A stretch of 34,026 nt of DNA from Sphingomonas azotifigens NBRC 15497 (GTDB lineage Bacteria > Pseudomonadota > Alphaproteobacteria > Sphingomonadales > Sphingomonadaceae), in NCBI RefSeq assembly GCF_002091475.1, contig NZ_BCTR01000015.1, forward strand, positions 1 to 34,026, read 5' to 3'. The notes under the pieces are model-generated. The model made no database searches and was not told where the DNA came from. It saw nothing but the letters and a program-made list of their open reading frames with translations. The position numbers were made by a program, and so were the translations under genes. Shown one piece after another: positions 25,283-34,026 of the stretch (positions are counted from its first letter, which is position 1; each line of letters starts with the position of its first letter).

Positions 25283-27205
25283 TCAGCGTGGCGCGGTGAA
25301 CCCGCCGATTTCCGCGATCGCAAGCTTCGGCTGGGGCAGCGCGGGTTCGGCGAAGCGGAGCCGCAGATAGCGGGCCGGGCGCGCCTGTGCGAAGGCGATG
25401 CGCTGCGTCGAGAGCGCATAGGCGATGTTGCTGAACTCGCCGCTCGCGGCAGGCTGCCAGGTCTTGCCGTCGGTGCTGACCTCGGCCGTATAGCCCTTGG
25501 GCGGGGCGGCATCGGTCATCACGTGGCGCGACGGCGTGAGGCTGAAGCCGGCCAGCGCGGTGTCGCTGCCGAGGTCGATCGTCACCTCCACCGGCGCGTT
25601 CGCCTTGGGCGCGGGTACGGTCCAGATCGTGCCGGGATCGCGGTCGAGTAGCTTCTCGGCGCCTCCCGCCGGCGCGGCGGCGATCTTCCAGCTGCGCGTG
25701 TCGATCACCGTCGGGTCCGACGAAACGATCGGCGCGACCGGCACCGGCGCAACCGAGCGGAACAGCGCGAACTCGCTGATCGCGGGGCAGGCCGGCGCCT
25801 CGAGGATGCGCAGCCGCACCCGGCGCGGGGCGATCGGCTGGGGCAGGCGCAGGATGCGCTGGGCGGAGATGCACTCCTTCTCGGCGAGCTGCTGCCAGGT
25901 GCCGTCGATCTCGGCATCCACCGCGAAGCGGGTCACGCGGACACCGAGCGGCAGATATTCGCGCAACCGGATCACGTCGAAGCGCGTGCCGGGCTTGAGG
26001 TCGAGCGTCAGCGTCGGCGTGGTCGCGCCGTCGGGCGTGGACCAATAGGTCTCGCGATTGCCATCCAGCACGCGCGCCGCCGCGAAGGCCGGGCCCCGGG
26101 CGGCGCTGGCATGGGCCACTGCGCCCTTGGCGAGATCCGTCGCGAAGGTGGTGCGGATCGCGTCGCCGAAGCTCTTGAGGATCTTCACGTCCTGGTCGGC
26201 GATGCGTCCGCGGCGATCGGGGGGCAGGTTGAGGTTGAGATTGGTGCCGCGCCCGACCGACTCGTCATAGAGCTGCACCAGCCGCTCGGGGCTCTTCACC
26301 CGCGAATCCTCGTCGGCATGGTAGAACCAGCCCGGCCGGATCGAGACGTCGGTCTCCGCCGGCCACCACAGCACGCCACCGCGCACGCCGGCATTGCCCT
26401 CGCTCTGGACATAGGGATGGTTGGGCATGGTCGGCCAGCAGGGATCGCCCGCCACACCGTCCTCATTGCCCACCCAGCGAATGTCGGCGCCGAGCGGATC
26501 GAAGGTGCAGGCATCGGGCTGGAGCTGGTGGACCAGCGCCACGATCGACGGCCAGTTGTAATAGGCCGGGGCGTCGATCTTCCGCGTCTCGCGCGCGCCG
26601 CCATAATAGCCGTCGCCGCCATTGGCGCCGTCGAACCATACTTCGAACAGCGTGCCGTACTGGGTGCAGAGCTCGGTCAGCTGCGCGCGATAGTAAGCGA
26701 TATAGGCGGGCCGGCCATACTCCGGATGGTTGCGGTCCCAGGGCGAGAGATAGACGCCGAAGGGCAGCCCGGCGCGCTTGCACGCGTCGGACATCTCGCG
26801 GACGATGTCGCCCTGGCCGTTCTTGTAGGGGCTGTTGCGGATGCAATGCTCGGTCAGCCTGGTCGGCCACAGGCAGAAGCCGTCATGGTGCTTGCAGACC
26901 AGAATCAGGCCCTTGAGCCCGCCCGCCTTGGCCGCCGCGACGATCTGGTCGGCATTGAAGTCGCTGGGGTTGAAGGTCTTGGGATCCTCGTCGCCATAGC
27001 CCCATTCCTTGTCGGTGAAGGTATTCATCGAGAAGTGGATGAAGGCATATTGCTCGCGCTGGTGCCACTTCCACTGGCGGGCGGAGGGCGTTGCGCCATA
27101 GGGCTTGGGCGCGGGCGTCCTAGCGGCGGCGCCGGTCGCGGCATGGGCGAGCGCCGGGCTGGCGATGCCGGCGGCGACGAGCGCGCGGCGGGAAAAGGTC
27201 GTCAT
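25283..27205 (-). CDS. GH29 alpha-L-fucosidase with C-terminal discoidin-like domains
   Basis: A 640-residue secreted glycosidase that removes alpha-linked L-fucose with retention. The N-terminus MTTFSRRALVAAGIASPALA is a signal peptide with an RR pair, probably Tat. The GH29 catalytic barrel covers about 40-370: EQYAFIHFSMNTFTDKEWGY, VCKHHDGFCLWP and the nucleophile in VWFDGANG (D192). Two F5/8-type (discoidin) beta-sandwich domains follow, the first around 400-490 and the second around 510-638, recognised by the VSTDGKTWQ and RYLRLRF patterns. The form EQYAFIHFSMN is common in the subfamily that favours alpha-1,3/1,4-linked fucose. The ATG at 27205 overlaps the upstream stop as ATGA; earlier in-frame starts would overlap the previous gene and lack a signal peptide. 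Within this locus it would remove core or antennary fucose from N-glycans. Confidence 0.93.
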   Translation of the reverse strand: MTTFSRRALVAAGIASPALAHAATGAAARTPAPKPYGATPSARQWKWHQREQYAFIHFSMNTFTDKEWGYGDEDPKTFNPSDFNADQIVAAAKAGGLKGLILVCKHHDGFCLWPTRLTEHCIRNSPYKNGQGDIVREMSDACKRAGLPFGVYLSPWDRNHPEYGRPAYIAYYRAQLTELCTQYGTLFEVWFDGANGGDGYYGGARETRKIDAPAYYNWPSIVALVHQLQPDACTFDPLGADIRWVGNEDGVAGDPCWPTMPNHPYVQSEGNAGVRGGVLWWPAETDVSIRPGWFYHADEDSRVKSPERLVQLYDESVGRGTNLNLNLPPDRRGRIADQDVKILKSFGDAIRTTFATDLAKGAVAHASAARGPAFAAARVLDGNRETYWSTPDGATTPTLTLDLKPGTRFDVIRLREYLPLGVRVTRFAVDAEIDGTWQQLAEKECISAQRILRLPQPIAPRRVRLRILEAPACPAISEFALFRSVAPVPVAPIVSSDPTVIDTRSWKIAAAPAGGAEKLLDRDPGTIWTVPAPKANAPVEVTIDLGSDTALAGFSLTPSRHVMTDAAPPKGYTAEVSTDGKTWQPAASGEFSNIAYALSTQRIAFAQARPARYLRLRFAEPALPQPKLAIAEIGGFTAPR

Positions 27206-29406
27206 TTGCGTTCTCCGGAGAGGGGTTCTGGAATGAGCCAGGTCTCGGCGACCTGATGGCCACGGCCGCTGCCGCCCATGCCGGCGGGGCGCGTCCAGGC
27301 GAGATCGAGCGTGCCGCCGCGCGTGGCGGCAGCGGGGATGGGGATGTCCACCGTCATCGGGTTGGTCTTGCGATCGAGCGGCGGGTGAAGTTCGATGCTG
27401 CCATTGGCGACCAGCCGCATCGGCAGCCAATAATCCTCGCCCGCATAGGTGGCGATCAGGCGATAGCGGCGTTTGGGATCTAGCCTAGTGTAGTGGAGCC
27501 GTAGCGGCGCGTCGTAGAGGCTCTCGGCGTAGCTGATCCATGACATCCGCCAGCCGTCGTTCGGGGTGCGATCGACGATGCCCTCCACCGCGCCGTGGAA
27601 GCGGAGGGGATCGGTGACGGGGCTGCTGCCGCGGACGAGGTGCGGCGCGTTCCAGGGATCGCCGAGATCGTCGTAGAGCGCGCCTTCCTTGGCGCGGGCG
27701 TAATCGGCGAGCTGCGCCGGGGTGTGCGTGGCGAGCTGCTTTTCGATCCAGACGCGGTCGTTGAGGTCGACATCGACGCGGTCGAGATTGGCGCCGCGCT
27801 CGATATTGGAGGCGCCGTAGAGCTTCACGCTGAGCTGGAGCCGTGCGCCTTGCCATAGCCGCTCAGCGAGGGCGAACAGGCGGGTGCGGAGTGCGGGCAC
27901 GGGCGCGGGATCGGCTTCGGCCAGTCTTGCGCGTGCCGTTGCGGCATCGACGGCGGCAAGGGCGGCGGCCTCGCGGGCGCGGGCGGCGATCAGGCGGTGG
28001 CGGACGATCGCGTCGTAGACCGCGCGGTAACGGAGCGCGTCGATCCGCCAATCGGCCCAGGCCGCGGGCTTGAGGTTGTGGACCAGCGTGAGCGTTGCGT
28101 CGATGGCGGTGTTCTCGGCCGGATCACCCGTCCAGTTGTCTTCCAGCGCGAACAACGCCCTTGCCGCCGCGGGATCGCCGATAAAGCCGGCGGCATAGTC
28201 GCGCGCGAACGCCTCGGGCGTTGTCTGCGGATCCCAGTCGAGGCGGAACCAGAGGAACTGGTTCGCATCGTCGTTCACGCCCTCGGAATAGGTGACGAAG
28301 CCGCTGCTGCCGGGATCGAGGTGGCGGAACAGCGCCGCCATCGCGCGCGGACGCGGGTTGATCGGCTCGCGGCCCTCGGTGAGCGCGAAGGCGGGGCTCC
28401 AGCTCTCGACCGGTACCTGCGCGTGCATGGTGTGGGCGATGTCGGGATAGAGCAGCAGCTGATAGCCGGCGGGCAGATGGCGCCGCTGGGTGGAGATTGG
28501 GTCGCGGGTCTGGGGCCCGGCGAAGATGCCGGTCAGCCAGCGCGGACGGCGGGCGAGCTGGGCGTAGAAAGCGTCGAGCCCCGCCGCGTCGAAGCCCTGC
28601 GTCGAGATCCACACGCCGGCGGCCGGGTTGCGCGCGCGGAGGGCCTCGGCTTCGTCGGCGACTAGCGGGAAGAGGCGATCGGGCGCGGCATGGCCGGGGT
28701 CGCCGCCGGGGACGTAGAGCGCGTCCACCTGCGGCAGTTCGCCCAACAAGGTGCGGAAGCGGCTAAGCTCGGCGTCCCGCTCGGCCTGCGTGTCATAGTC
28801 GTGCAGGTTGGGATAATAGAGCGCGAAGTCGATGCCGAGCCGATGCGCGATGTCACCGATGCCGCGCAGCGTCTCGAGCGGCGGGGCGGGGAAGAGCGGG
28901 CTGGTGGCGTCGTCGTCGGAGACCGGCGCGATCACCTGCACGCCGCTGGCGCCCCACAGCGCGAAATCCTCGATCCGGCGGCGGAACATCGCCAGCGTCC
29001 AGGCATCATAGCTGTTGTTCTTGGCGCGATAGCCGATCTGGGTGAGCCGTACGGGCCGCGCCGGCGCGCTGTCGTAGCGCAGCGGCCGCGCGCCGGTCCG
29101 CAGATACCAGCCGGCGCCATAGACCAGCCCGCGCGTGCCCTGCGCGGTGATCACCAGCGTGTCGCCGATCCGGCGGACGGCAAAGCCCTCGCGCGGCAGG
29201 CGCTTCGGCGCGATCTTCCGCCACACCACTCGGCGCGAGGCGGGGAGGGCGGCTTCCACCGCGCCTTGCGGTGCCAGCAACACCCGCGCGCAGGGCGCAT
29301 GCCGCTCTTCCAGCCGCGCACGCAGCAGGTCGGCCGCCACCGCGCCGCCGGCACCGGCGGCGACGCAGGGCGCCGTCGTCGTCAGGAGCGCGGCGGCGAG
29401 CAGCAT
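27202..29406 (-). CDS. Putative exported glycosidase with GH20-type N-terminal domain, family uncertain
   Basis: A 734-residue protein with a signal peptide of about 18 residues (hydrophobic, ending CVAAGA). Residues about 20-110 look like the non-catalytic domain 2 of hexosaminidases, including DTLVITAQGTRGLVYGAGWY. A TIM-barrel-like region follows (about 120-400) with YRAKNNSYDAWT, YYPNLHDYD, LYVPGGDPGH (230-239) and TYSEGVNDDANQFLW (372-386). The Glu375-Asp379/380 cluster is a candidate for catalysis, but the usual Asp-Glu pair of GH20 is not seen. The C-terminal part is helical, then beta-rich. It resembles GH20-, GH84-, GH115- or GH163-type architectures without matching any clearly. Since the locus otherwise lacks an enzyme for beta-linked GlcNAc (the GH3 is unassigned), a hexosaminidase or endo-acting GlcNAcase role is reasonable but unproven. 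Start overlaps the GH92 stop by one base. Confidence 0.72.
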   Translation of the reverse strand: MLLAAALLTTTAPCVAAGAGGAVAADLLRARLEERHAPCARVLLAPQGAVEAALPASRRVVWRKIAPKRLPREGFAVRRIGDTLVITAQGTRGLVYGAGWYLRTGARPLRYDSAPARPVRLTQIGYRAKNNSYDAWTLAMFRRRIEDFALWGASGVQVIAPVSDDDATSPLFPAPPLETLRGIGDIAHRLGIDFALYYPNLHDYDTQAERDAELSRFRTLLGELPQVDALYVPGGDPGHAAPDRLFPLVADEAEALRARNPAAGVWISTQGFDAAGLDAFYAQLARRPRWLTGIFAGPQTRDPISTQRRHLPAGYQLLLYPDIAHTMHAQVPVESWSPAFALTEGREPINPRPRAMAALFRHLDPGSSGFVTYSEGVNDDANQFLWFRLDWDPQTTPEAFARDYAAGFIGDPAAARALFALEDNWTGDPAENTAIDATLTLVHNLKPAAWADWRIDALRYRAVYDAIVRHRLIAARAREAAALAAVDAATARARLAEADPAPVPALRTRLFALAERLWQGARLQLSVKLYGASNIERGANLDRVDVDLNDRVWIEKQLATHTPAQLADYARAKEGALYDDLGDPWNAPHLVRGSSPVTDPLRFHGAVEGIVDRTPNDGWRMSWISYAESLYDAPLRLHYTRLDPKRRYRLIATYAGEDYWLPMRLVANGSIELHPPLDRKTNPMTVDIPIPAAATRGGTLDLAWTRPAGMGGSGRGHQVAETWLIPEPLSGERK

Positions 29407-31727
29407 CAGGCCGGCGTGCGGCCGTTGGACGGCGGCCGATCGGCCAGCGCGCGTCCGAAGCTCGGGTTCGGCTTAGCCGACATGGTGAAGCGCAGCGTGC
29501 CGCCCTTCACCAGATCGGCGTGCGAAATCCAGCTTTTGGTCCATGGCTTGCCGTTCCAGCTTACCGCCGCGACGTAGGGCGTGTCGGTGCGGTTGCCCGG
29601 CGCCTCGATCACCAGCGTCCGGCGCTTGCCGACCGTCACCTCGGCCCGCTCGAACAGCGGCGAGCCGAACACATAGGCCGCCTCGACCGGGTCCACGGGG
29701 TAGAAGCCCAGCGCCGAGAAGACGAACCACGCGCTCATCTGCCCGCAATCGTCATTGCCGATGATCCCGTCGGGATCGTTCTTGTACATCTCCACGCACA
29801 GCCGCCGCACCATTGCCTGGGTTTTCCAGGGTGCGCCGACATAGGCGTAGAGATAGGCGGCGTGCTGGTCGGGCTCGTTGCCATGGGCGTATTGGCCGAC
29901 CAGCCCCGAAATGTCCGGCGGCGCGTTGTCGGGCAGGGTGGAGGGCGCGTTGAACAGCGCGTCGAGCTTCGCCTCGAACTTGGCGTCACCGCCCATGTGC
30001 CGGATCAGGCCATAGACGTCGTGCTGGTTGAGGAAGGTCGCCTGCCAGCCATTCGCCTCGGTATAGTCGCGCCACCAGGGCTTGGGCATATGGCCGAGCT
30101 GGACGGGGTCATAGGGCGTCCACCAGCTGCCGTCGGCAAAGCGCGGGCGCGCAAAGCCGATGGCGCCGTCGATCACGTTGCGCCAGTTGCCCGAGCGTTT
30201 GCGCAGCCGCTCGGCATCGCCCTTTTCACCGGTCGCGGCGGCGAGGTGCGACGATGCCCAGTCGTCATAGGCATATTCCTGCGTCCGGCTGACGCTCTCG
30301 AACCATTTGTCCGCAGGCACATAGCCCATGCGATCGTAGAGATCGCGGCCCTTGCTGTTGTCCTTGTCGTGCGCGGTGAAATCGAAGCTGCGGCGGCGGA
30401 TGGCGGGCCATGCGGCGGCGTAATCGGCCTCAATGCCCTTCACCTGCGCCTCGGCGAGCGGCACGACGCCATGCCAGCCGATCATCGTGCCGGTTTCCTT
30501 GCCCTGGAGCGGCCAGACCAGCGGGCCATAGGGCGACTGCGCCGTCTGGCGGATCAGATCGTCGACCAGCGACTTGGTGCGATCGGGCGCGATCAGGGTG
30601 AGCAGGGGATGGAGCGCACGATAGGTATCCCACAGCGAATAGGTGCTGTAGGCTGCACCACCCTTGGGAACGCTGTGGATCTGGCCGTCCATCCCAAGAT
30701 AGCGGCCATCAGCGTCGGAAAAGAGTGTCGGCGCGAGCTGGGCGTGGTAGAGCGAAGTAGTGAGGATGGTGCGCTGGTCGGCGGTGCCGCCCTCGACCTT
30801 GACCACGTCGAGCGCCGGTTGCCACCGGGCGGTGGCATCGCGGCGGGTGCGATCGAAATCCCAATGTCCCGCCTCGGTGACCAGATTGGCGCGGGCACCG
30901 GCGACATCGACGCCAGAAATCCCGCAACGCACGAGAATCGGGGCGTTTCCTGCGTCCGCATAATGCAGGACGGCCTTTAGTCGCCGGCCGGTGACCTTGC
31001 GGCTGCCCGCGGGCTGCTCGGCATCGTCATCGGCGTAGAAGGTGATGCGATCGGGCTGGCGCGAGAGCTGGAGCGCAAAGAAGAGCTTGCGGCCCTTGGC
31101 CCAGCGGAAGACTTGTCGCCGGCCGGTGATCGTGCCGTCGGGCGCCACTTCCAGCAGCGCGTCGGCGATCAGCGGCGGGCTGTCCGAGCTGTCGAGCACC
31201 AGATGCGAGAGATCGAGCAGGATATGCCCGGCGCCGGCCGGAAACGTGTAGCGATGCCACCCGGTTCGCTCGGTGACGGTCAGCTCCGCGCGCACGCCGT
31301 TTTCGAGCGCGACGCGGTAATAGCCGGGCTCGGCATGCTCGTCATGATAGCGCTGGCGATAGCCGGTCTCGGGCTTTTCGCGGGTGCCGGGCTGCAGCAC
31401 CACCGGTCCCCGCGCGGGGACGACGAGCAGGTCGAGCATGTCGCCGATGCCCGTGCCCGAGAGATGGGTGTGCGAAAAGCCGAGGATCGAGCCGTCGCTA
31501 TGATAATAGCCCGAGCAAGTCTCCCAGCGTTCCACGCCGGTATCGGGGCTCAGCTGCACCATGCCGAAGGGCAGCGTGGCGCCCGGATAGGTATGGCCGG
31601 TGCCGCCGGTGCCGATGAACAGATTTGGAGCAATGCGGGAGGGCGGCTGGGCGAGAGCGCCCCGGGGAACGGCAACGCTCGCAAGTCCGACCGCGCTGGT
31701 CGCAAGCAGGTGGCGGCGGGTGAGCAT
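29406..31727 (-). CDS. GH92 alpha-mannosidase
   Basis: A 773-residue exo-alpha-mannosidase of family GH92, a calcium-dependent inverting enzyme on alpha-1,2, -1,3, -1,4 or -1,6 mannosides. The N-terminus LTRRHLLATSAVGLASVAVP is a twin-arginine signal. The N-terminal beta-sandwich domain has GTGGTGHTYPGATLPFGMVQ and FSHTHLSGTG; the (alpha/alpha)6 domain includes HGNEPDQHAAYLYAY and GNDDCGQMSAWFVFSALGFY (657-676), where the family's catalytic Asp residues sit. The ATG at 31727 overlaps the GH125 stop as TGATG; a GTG one codon earlier is also possible. It is expected to trim mannose arms of high-mannose or paucimannose N-glycans in the periplasm, together with the GH125 enzyme. Linkage specificity cannot be read from the sequence. 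Confidence 0.95.
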   Translation of the reverse strand: MLTRRHLLATSAVGLASVAVPRGALAQPPSRIAPNLFIGTGGTGHTYPGATLPFGMVQLSPDTGVERWETCSGYYHSDGSILGFSHTHLSGTGIGDMLDLLVVPARGPVVLQPGTREKPETGYRQRYHDEHAEPGYYRVALENGVRAELTVTERTGWHRYTFPAGAGHILLDLSHLVLDSSDSPPLIADALLEVAPDGTITGRRQVFRWAKGRKLFFALQLSRQPDRITFYADDDAEQPAGSRKVTGRRLKAVLHYADAGNAPILVRCGISGVDVAGARANLVTEAGHWDFDRTRRDATARWQPALDVVKVEGGTADQRTILTTSLYHAQLAPTLFSDADGRYLGMDGQIHSVPKGGAAYSTYSLWDTYRALHPLLTLIAPDRTKSLVDDLIRQTAQSPYGPLVWPLQGKETGTMIGWHGVVPLAEAQVKGIEADYAAAWPAIRRRSFDFTAHDKDNSKGRDLYDRMGYVPADKWFESVSRTQEYAYDDWASSHLAAATGEKGDAERLRKRSGNWRNVIDGAIGFARPRFADGSWWTPYDPVQLGHMPKPWWRDYTEANGWQATFLNQHDVYGLIRHMGGDAKFEAKLDALFNAPSTLPDNAPPDISGLVGQYAHGNEPDQHAAYLYAYVGAPWKTQAMVRRLCVEMYKNDPDGIIGNDDCGQMSAWFVFSALGFYPVDPVEAAYVFGSPLFERAEVTVGKRRTLVIEAPGNRTDTPYVAAVSWNGKPWTKSWISHADLVKGGTLRFTMSAKPNPSFGRALADRPPSNGRTPA

Positions 31728-33154
31728 CACAACGCCTCCTGCAACAGTCCGGGCTGCACCGAGGCGAGGTGGACGAGCAGCTCGCCGAACAGGCCATTGG
31801 CCCAGGCGAACCAGTCACGCGTGTATTTCGCCGGGTCATTTTGGTTAACGGCTTCATGGATGAAACCGGTGCCCGCGTCGCTATCGCTAAGCATTCGCAG
31901 GATATTGCGAAGCGTTCGCACGTCATCGCTCATGGTAAAGGCGCGCATTATCAACGACATCGGCCAAACCTGGCCAAGGCCGACATGCGGTCCGCCGATT
32001 CCTTCTACCACCTTGCCGCGCGACCAATAGGGGTTCGCTTCACTCCACGCCGCGGCAGCAGTGCGTCGCCAGATCGGTTCGTCACGGTCGACGCAGCGGA
32101 GATAGGCAAGGCTCGACAGCGACGGCACATTGGCATCGTCCATGAAGATCGCGTTGCCAAAGCCGTCGACTTCGTACGCCATCACTTCGCTGCCGTCGCG
32201 CAGCCGCATCGTGCCGTATTCGCGCAACGCGGCTGCGACTTCATCGGCCAGCGCCGTCGCTTCGTTCGCAAGTGCGGAGTCCTGGCGCACTGCCATCGCA
32301 AGCACAGCAAGCTCGCGCAGCACGGTCACGGCAAAGTGGTTGGCTGGAATGAGGAACGGATAGACGCAGGCGTCGTCCGACGGGCGGAATCCGGAATGGA
32401 TCAGCCCGACGGGCCGGGTCGGCGCGCCATAGCCGTCCAGCATCAGCGTTTCGGTCGGCCGATCGCTGGTGCGCGTGAAGCGATAGGGGCCGGGTCCGTC
32501 CTTGCGCTGCTGCTCGCGGAAGGTGCGGATGATGGCGCGCGCGGAGGCTGCCCATTGCGCGTCGAACGGTGTCGTATCGCCGGTCGCTTTCCAATAATCA
32601 TGCGCCAATCGAATGGGATAGCAGAGGCTGTCGATCTCCCATTTCCGCTCGGCGACACCCGGTTTCATGTCGGTATGGTCGTGCAGGGCCCAGCCTAGCT
32701 CGGTATGGGCGTGCGGATCTTCCAGGAACGCGTTGGCATACGGATCGAGCAGGATGCAGCGCGCCTGGCGGGCGATCAGGCCCTGATAGAGCCGGCGCAG
32801 ATCGGCATCTTCCTTGGCGAGGTGCAGATAGGGGCGCACCTGCGCCGAACTGTCGCGCAGCCACAGCGCGTCGATGTCGCCGGTGATCACGAAGGCGTCG
32901 GGCTTGCCGCCGACCACGCCCATCTTCACCGTGGTATCGAGCGTGTTGGGATAGCAGTTGGTGAACATCCAGCGCAGCTTGGGATCGGCGATCTTGCTGG
33001 AAACCCGCGCGATTTCGCGCTCCACCGCCTTGCTGACGAAACGGCGGTCGGCCGGTGCGGGGCGCTTGCTGACGAAACCGGGCTTGTCGGCGGCGAAGGC
33101 GGGCGTGGCGGCGAGCGCGAGGCCCGAGCCGAGCAGGGTACGGCGATCGATCAT
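31727..33154 (-). CDS. GH125 exo-alpha-1,6-mannosidase
   Basis: A 475-residue inverting exo-alpha-1,6-mannosidase of family GH125, known from Streptococcus, Clostridium and Bacteroides N-glycan degradation. The N-terminus MIDRRTLLGSGLALAATPAF is a Tat signal. Family motifs are ITGDIDALWLRDSSAQVRPY (about 90-109), TRPVGLIHSGFRPSDDACVY with the proposed general-acid Asp, FMDDANVPSLSSLAYL, and VVEGIGGPH near the C-terminal end with a conserved Glu. The ATG at 33154 overlaps the GH3 stop as ATGA; an upstream in-frame start would extend into that gene and precede the signal peptide. It would remove the alpha-1,6 mannose of the trimannosyl core after GH92 has acted. Confidence 0.95.
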   Translation of the reverse strand: MIDRRTLLGSGLALAATPAFAADKPGFVSKRPAPADRRFVSKAVEREIARVSSKIADPKLRWMFTNCYPNTLDTTVKMGVVGGKPDAFVITGDIDALWLRDSSAQVRPYLHLAKEDADLRRLYQGLIARQARCILLDPYANAFLEDPHAHTELGWALHDHTDMKPGVAERKWEIDSLCYPIRLAHDYWKATGDTTPFDAQWAASARAIIRTFREQQRKDGPGPYRFTRTSDRPTETLMLDGYGAPTRPVGLIHSGFRPSDDACVYPFLIPANHFAVTVLRELAVLAMAVRQDSALANEATALADEVAAALREYGTMRLRDGSEVMAYEVDGFGNAIFMDDANVPSLSSLAYLRCVDRDEPIWRRTAAAAWSEANPYWSRGKVVEGIGGPHVGLGQVWPMSLIMRAFTMSDDVRTLRNILRMLSDSDAGTGFIHEAVNQNDPAKYTRDWFAWANGLFGELLVHLASVQPGLLQEAL

Positions 33155-34026
33155 TTCGGCAGCTCCTGTGCATCGCCGTTGAGGGTGAATTCGGTCCATT
33201 GGCCCGCGCCATCGCCGGGCTGACCGCCGCCGATCCAGACGCGATAGGTGCCCGGCAGGACGCGGCGGGTGCCGTCGCGCGCGACGCTGCTGATGCTGCG
33301 CGGATCGAGCGTAAACGACAGGCTCGCCGACTTGCCCGGCGCGAGCGCGGCGCGCTGGAAGCCGGCGAGCTGGCGCTGCAGCACCGGCGTGGTGAACCCG
33401 CCTGGTTTTCCCACATCCGGCGTGACGACATAAACCTGTGCCACTTCCTCACCGCTGCGGTTGCCCGCATTGGTGAGCCTGGCGCTGACCTGCACCGGCT
33501 GGCCGATGCCAGCGGCCTTCACCGCCACGTCGCCATAGGCGAATTTGGTGTAGCTCAGGCCATGGCCGAAGCCCCAGAGCGGCTTGCCGGTGAAGTAGCG
33601 ATAGGTGCGCTCCTTCATGCCGTAATCCACGAACGCCGGCAGGTCGTCGACCGAGGCGTAGAAGGTCAGCGGCAGGCGGCCGGAGGGATTGTTCTTGCCG
33701 GCCAGCGTCTCCGCGATTGCGGTGCCGCCTTCCTCGCCCGGATACCAGGCTTCGAGGATCGCGTCCGCCAGCGACGGATCGACCGCCACCGCGCTGCCGC
33801 TGGTGAGGACGAGGACCAGCGGCTTGCCGGTCTTGCGCAGCGCCTTGAGCAGCTCGAGCTGCGGGCGGGGCAGCGCGATGTCGGTCCGGTCGCCGCCGAT
33901 GAAGCCGGGGATCGAGACGCTGAGCGCCTCGCCCTCGAGATCGGGCGAGAGGCCGAGCACCGCGACGATCGTATCGGAGTTCTTCGCCGCGTCGAGCGCC
34001 TGGGCGAGCATCGGCTCGGCAGGCGG
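33151..34026 (-). CDS. GH3 beta-glycosidase, C-terminal part (5' end beyond the window)
   Basis: The last 291 codons of a family GH3 enzyme; the reading frame is open through the right edge. The second alpha/beta domain is seen in TIVAVLGLSPDLEGEALS, GGDRTDIALPRPQLELLKAL and KPLVLVLTSGSAVAVDP, then AWYPGEEGGTAIAETL and NNPSGRLPLTFY. GKPLWGFGHGLSYTKFAYGD leads into the fibronectin III-like domain with VSARLTNAGNRSGEEVAQVYV. The nucleophile Asp lies in the part not included. This domain arrangement is that of beta-glucosidases and beta-xylosidases; in an N-glycan context a beta-xylosidase (plant complex N-glycans carry core xylose) or another beta-exo enzyme are options. As the first gene seen of the run, it shows the operon continues to the right. 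Confidence 0.92.
   Translation of the reverse strand, partial: PPAEPMLAQALDAAKNSDTIVAVLGLSPDLEGEALSVSIPGFIGGDRTDIALPRPQLELLKALRKTGKPLVLVLTSGSAVAVDPSLADAILEAWYPGEEGGTAIAETLAGKNNPSGRLPLTFYASVDDLPAFVDYGMKERTYRYFTGKPLWGFGHGLSYTKFAYGDVAVKAAGIGQPVQVSARLTNAGNRSGEEVAQVYVVTPDVGKPGGFTTPVLQRQLAGFQRAALAPGKSASLSFTLDPRSISSVARDGTRRVLPGTYRVWIGGGQPGDGAGQWTEFTLNGDAQELPK

Overview
The window looks like chromosome of a high-GC alphaproteobacterium, most likely a sphingomonad (Sphingomonas, Sphingobium or Novosphingobium type). The reasons are strong G/C third-position bias, two large TonB-dependent receptors each leading a catabolic locus, many ATGA/TGATG gene overlaps, Tat-type signal peptides on glycosidases, and a typical proteobacterial tRNA-Thr with encoded CCA. 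No taxonomic marker gene is present, so the genus is inference.

Left half (about 1-18960): a frameshifted hypothetical gene runs off the left edge, followed by a compact catabolic cluster. Its genes are an aldehyde dehydrogenase (minus), a TonB-dependent receptor, a cytochrome P450, an AraC-type regulator and a zinc alcohol dehydrogenase (plus), an acyl-CoA synthetase (minus), and then a nearly gapless plus-strand operon: acyl-CoA dehydrogenase, thiolase, HSD10-like SDR, second acyl-CoA dehydrogenase, enoyl-CoA hydratase, an APH-fold acyl-CoA kinase, a PaaG-like hydratase/isomerase, second thiolase and an FMN nitronate-monooxygenase-type enzyme. The logic reads as uptake, P450 hydroxylation, oxidation of alcohol to aldehyde to acid, CoA activation and modified beta-oxidation. 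A terpenoid, steroid side chain or branched/lactone-type compound would fit, but the substrate is not determined. Both divergent intergenic regions carry the same 18-bp element in the same orientation, a good candidate operator for the local AraC regulator. The kinase plus the second acyl-CoA dehydrogenase look like a split bacterial version of the ACAD10/11 (LvaA/LvaC-like) module for 4-hydroxyacyl-CoAs.

Middle (about 18916-21180): the operon stops abruptly in a 14-codon ORF. About 0.6 kb of decayed sequence follows, then a P4-type tyrosine integrase and a tRNA-Thr(UGU) gene whose 3' end faces the integrase. This is the architecture of one end of a genomic island. A near copy of the tRNA anticodon arm and a rho-independent terminator lie between tRNA and integrase. 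Whether the catabolic cluster belongs to the island cannot be decided here, because the other attachment site is not visible.

Right half (about 21138-34026): a minus-strand glycan-degradation locus, read from right to left: GH3 (partial), GH125, GH92, a GH20-domain-containing glycosidase of uncertain family, GH29 alpha-L-fucosidase, then after a 253-bp gap with inverted repeats glycosylasparaginase and a large TonB-dependent receptor, ending at a strong terminator. Together these enzymes fit the dismantling of Asn-linked glycans: fucose removal, mannose trimming, hexosamine removal, cleavage of the GlcNAc-Asn linkage, and receptor-mediated import.
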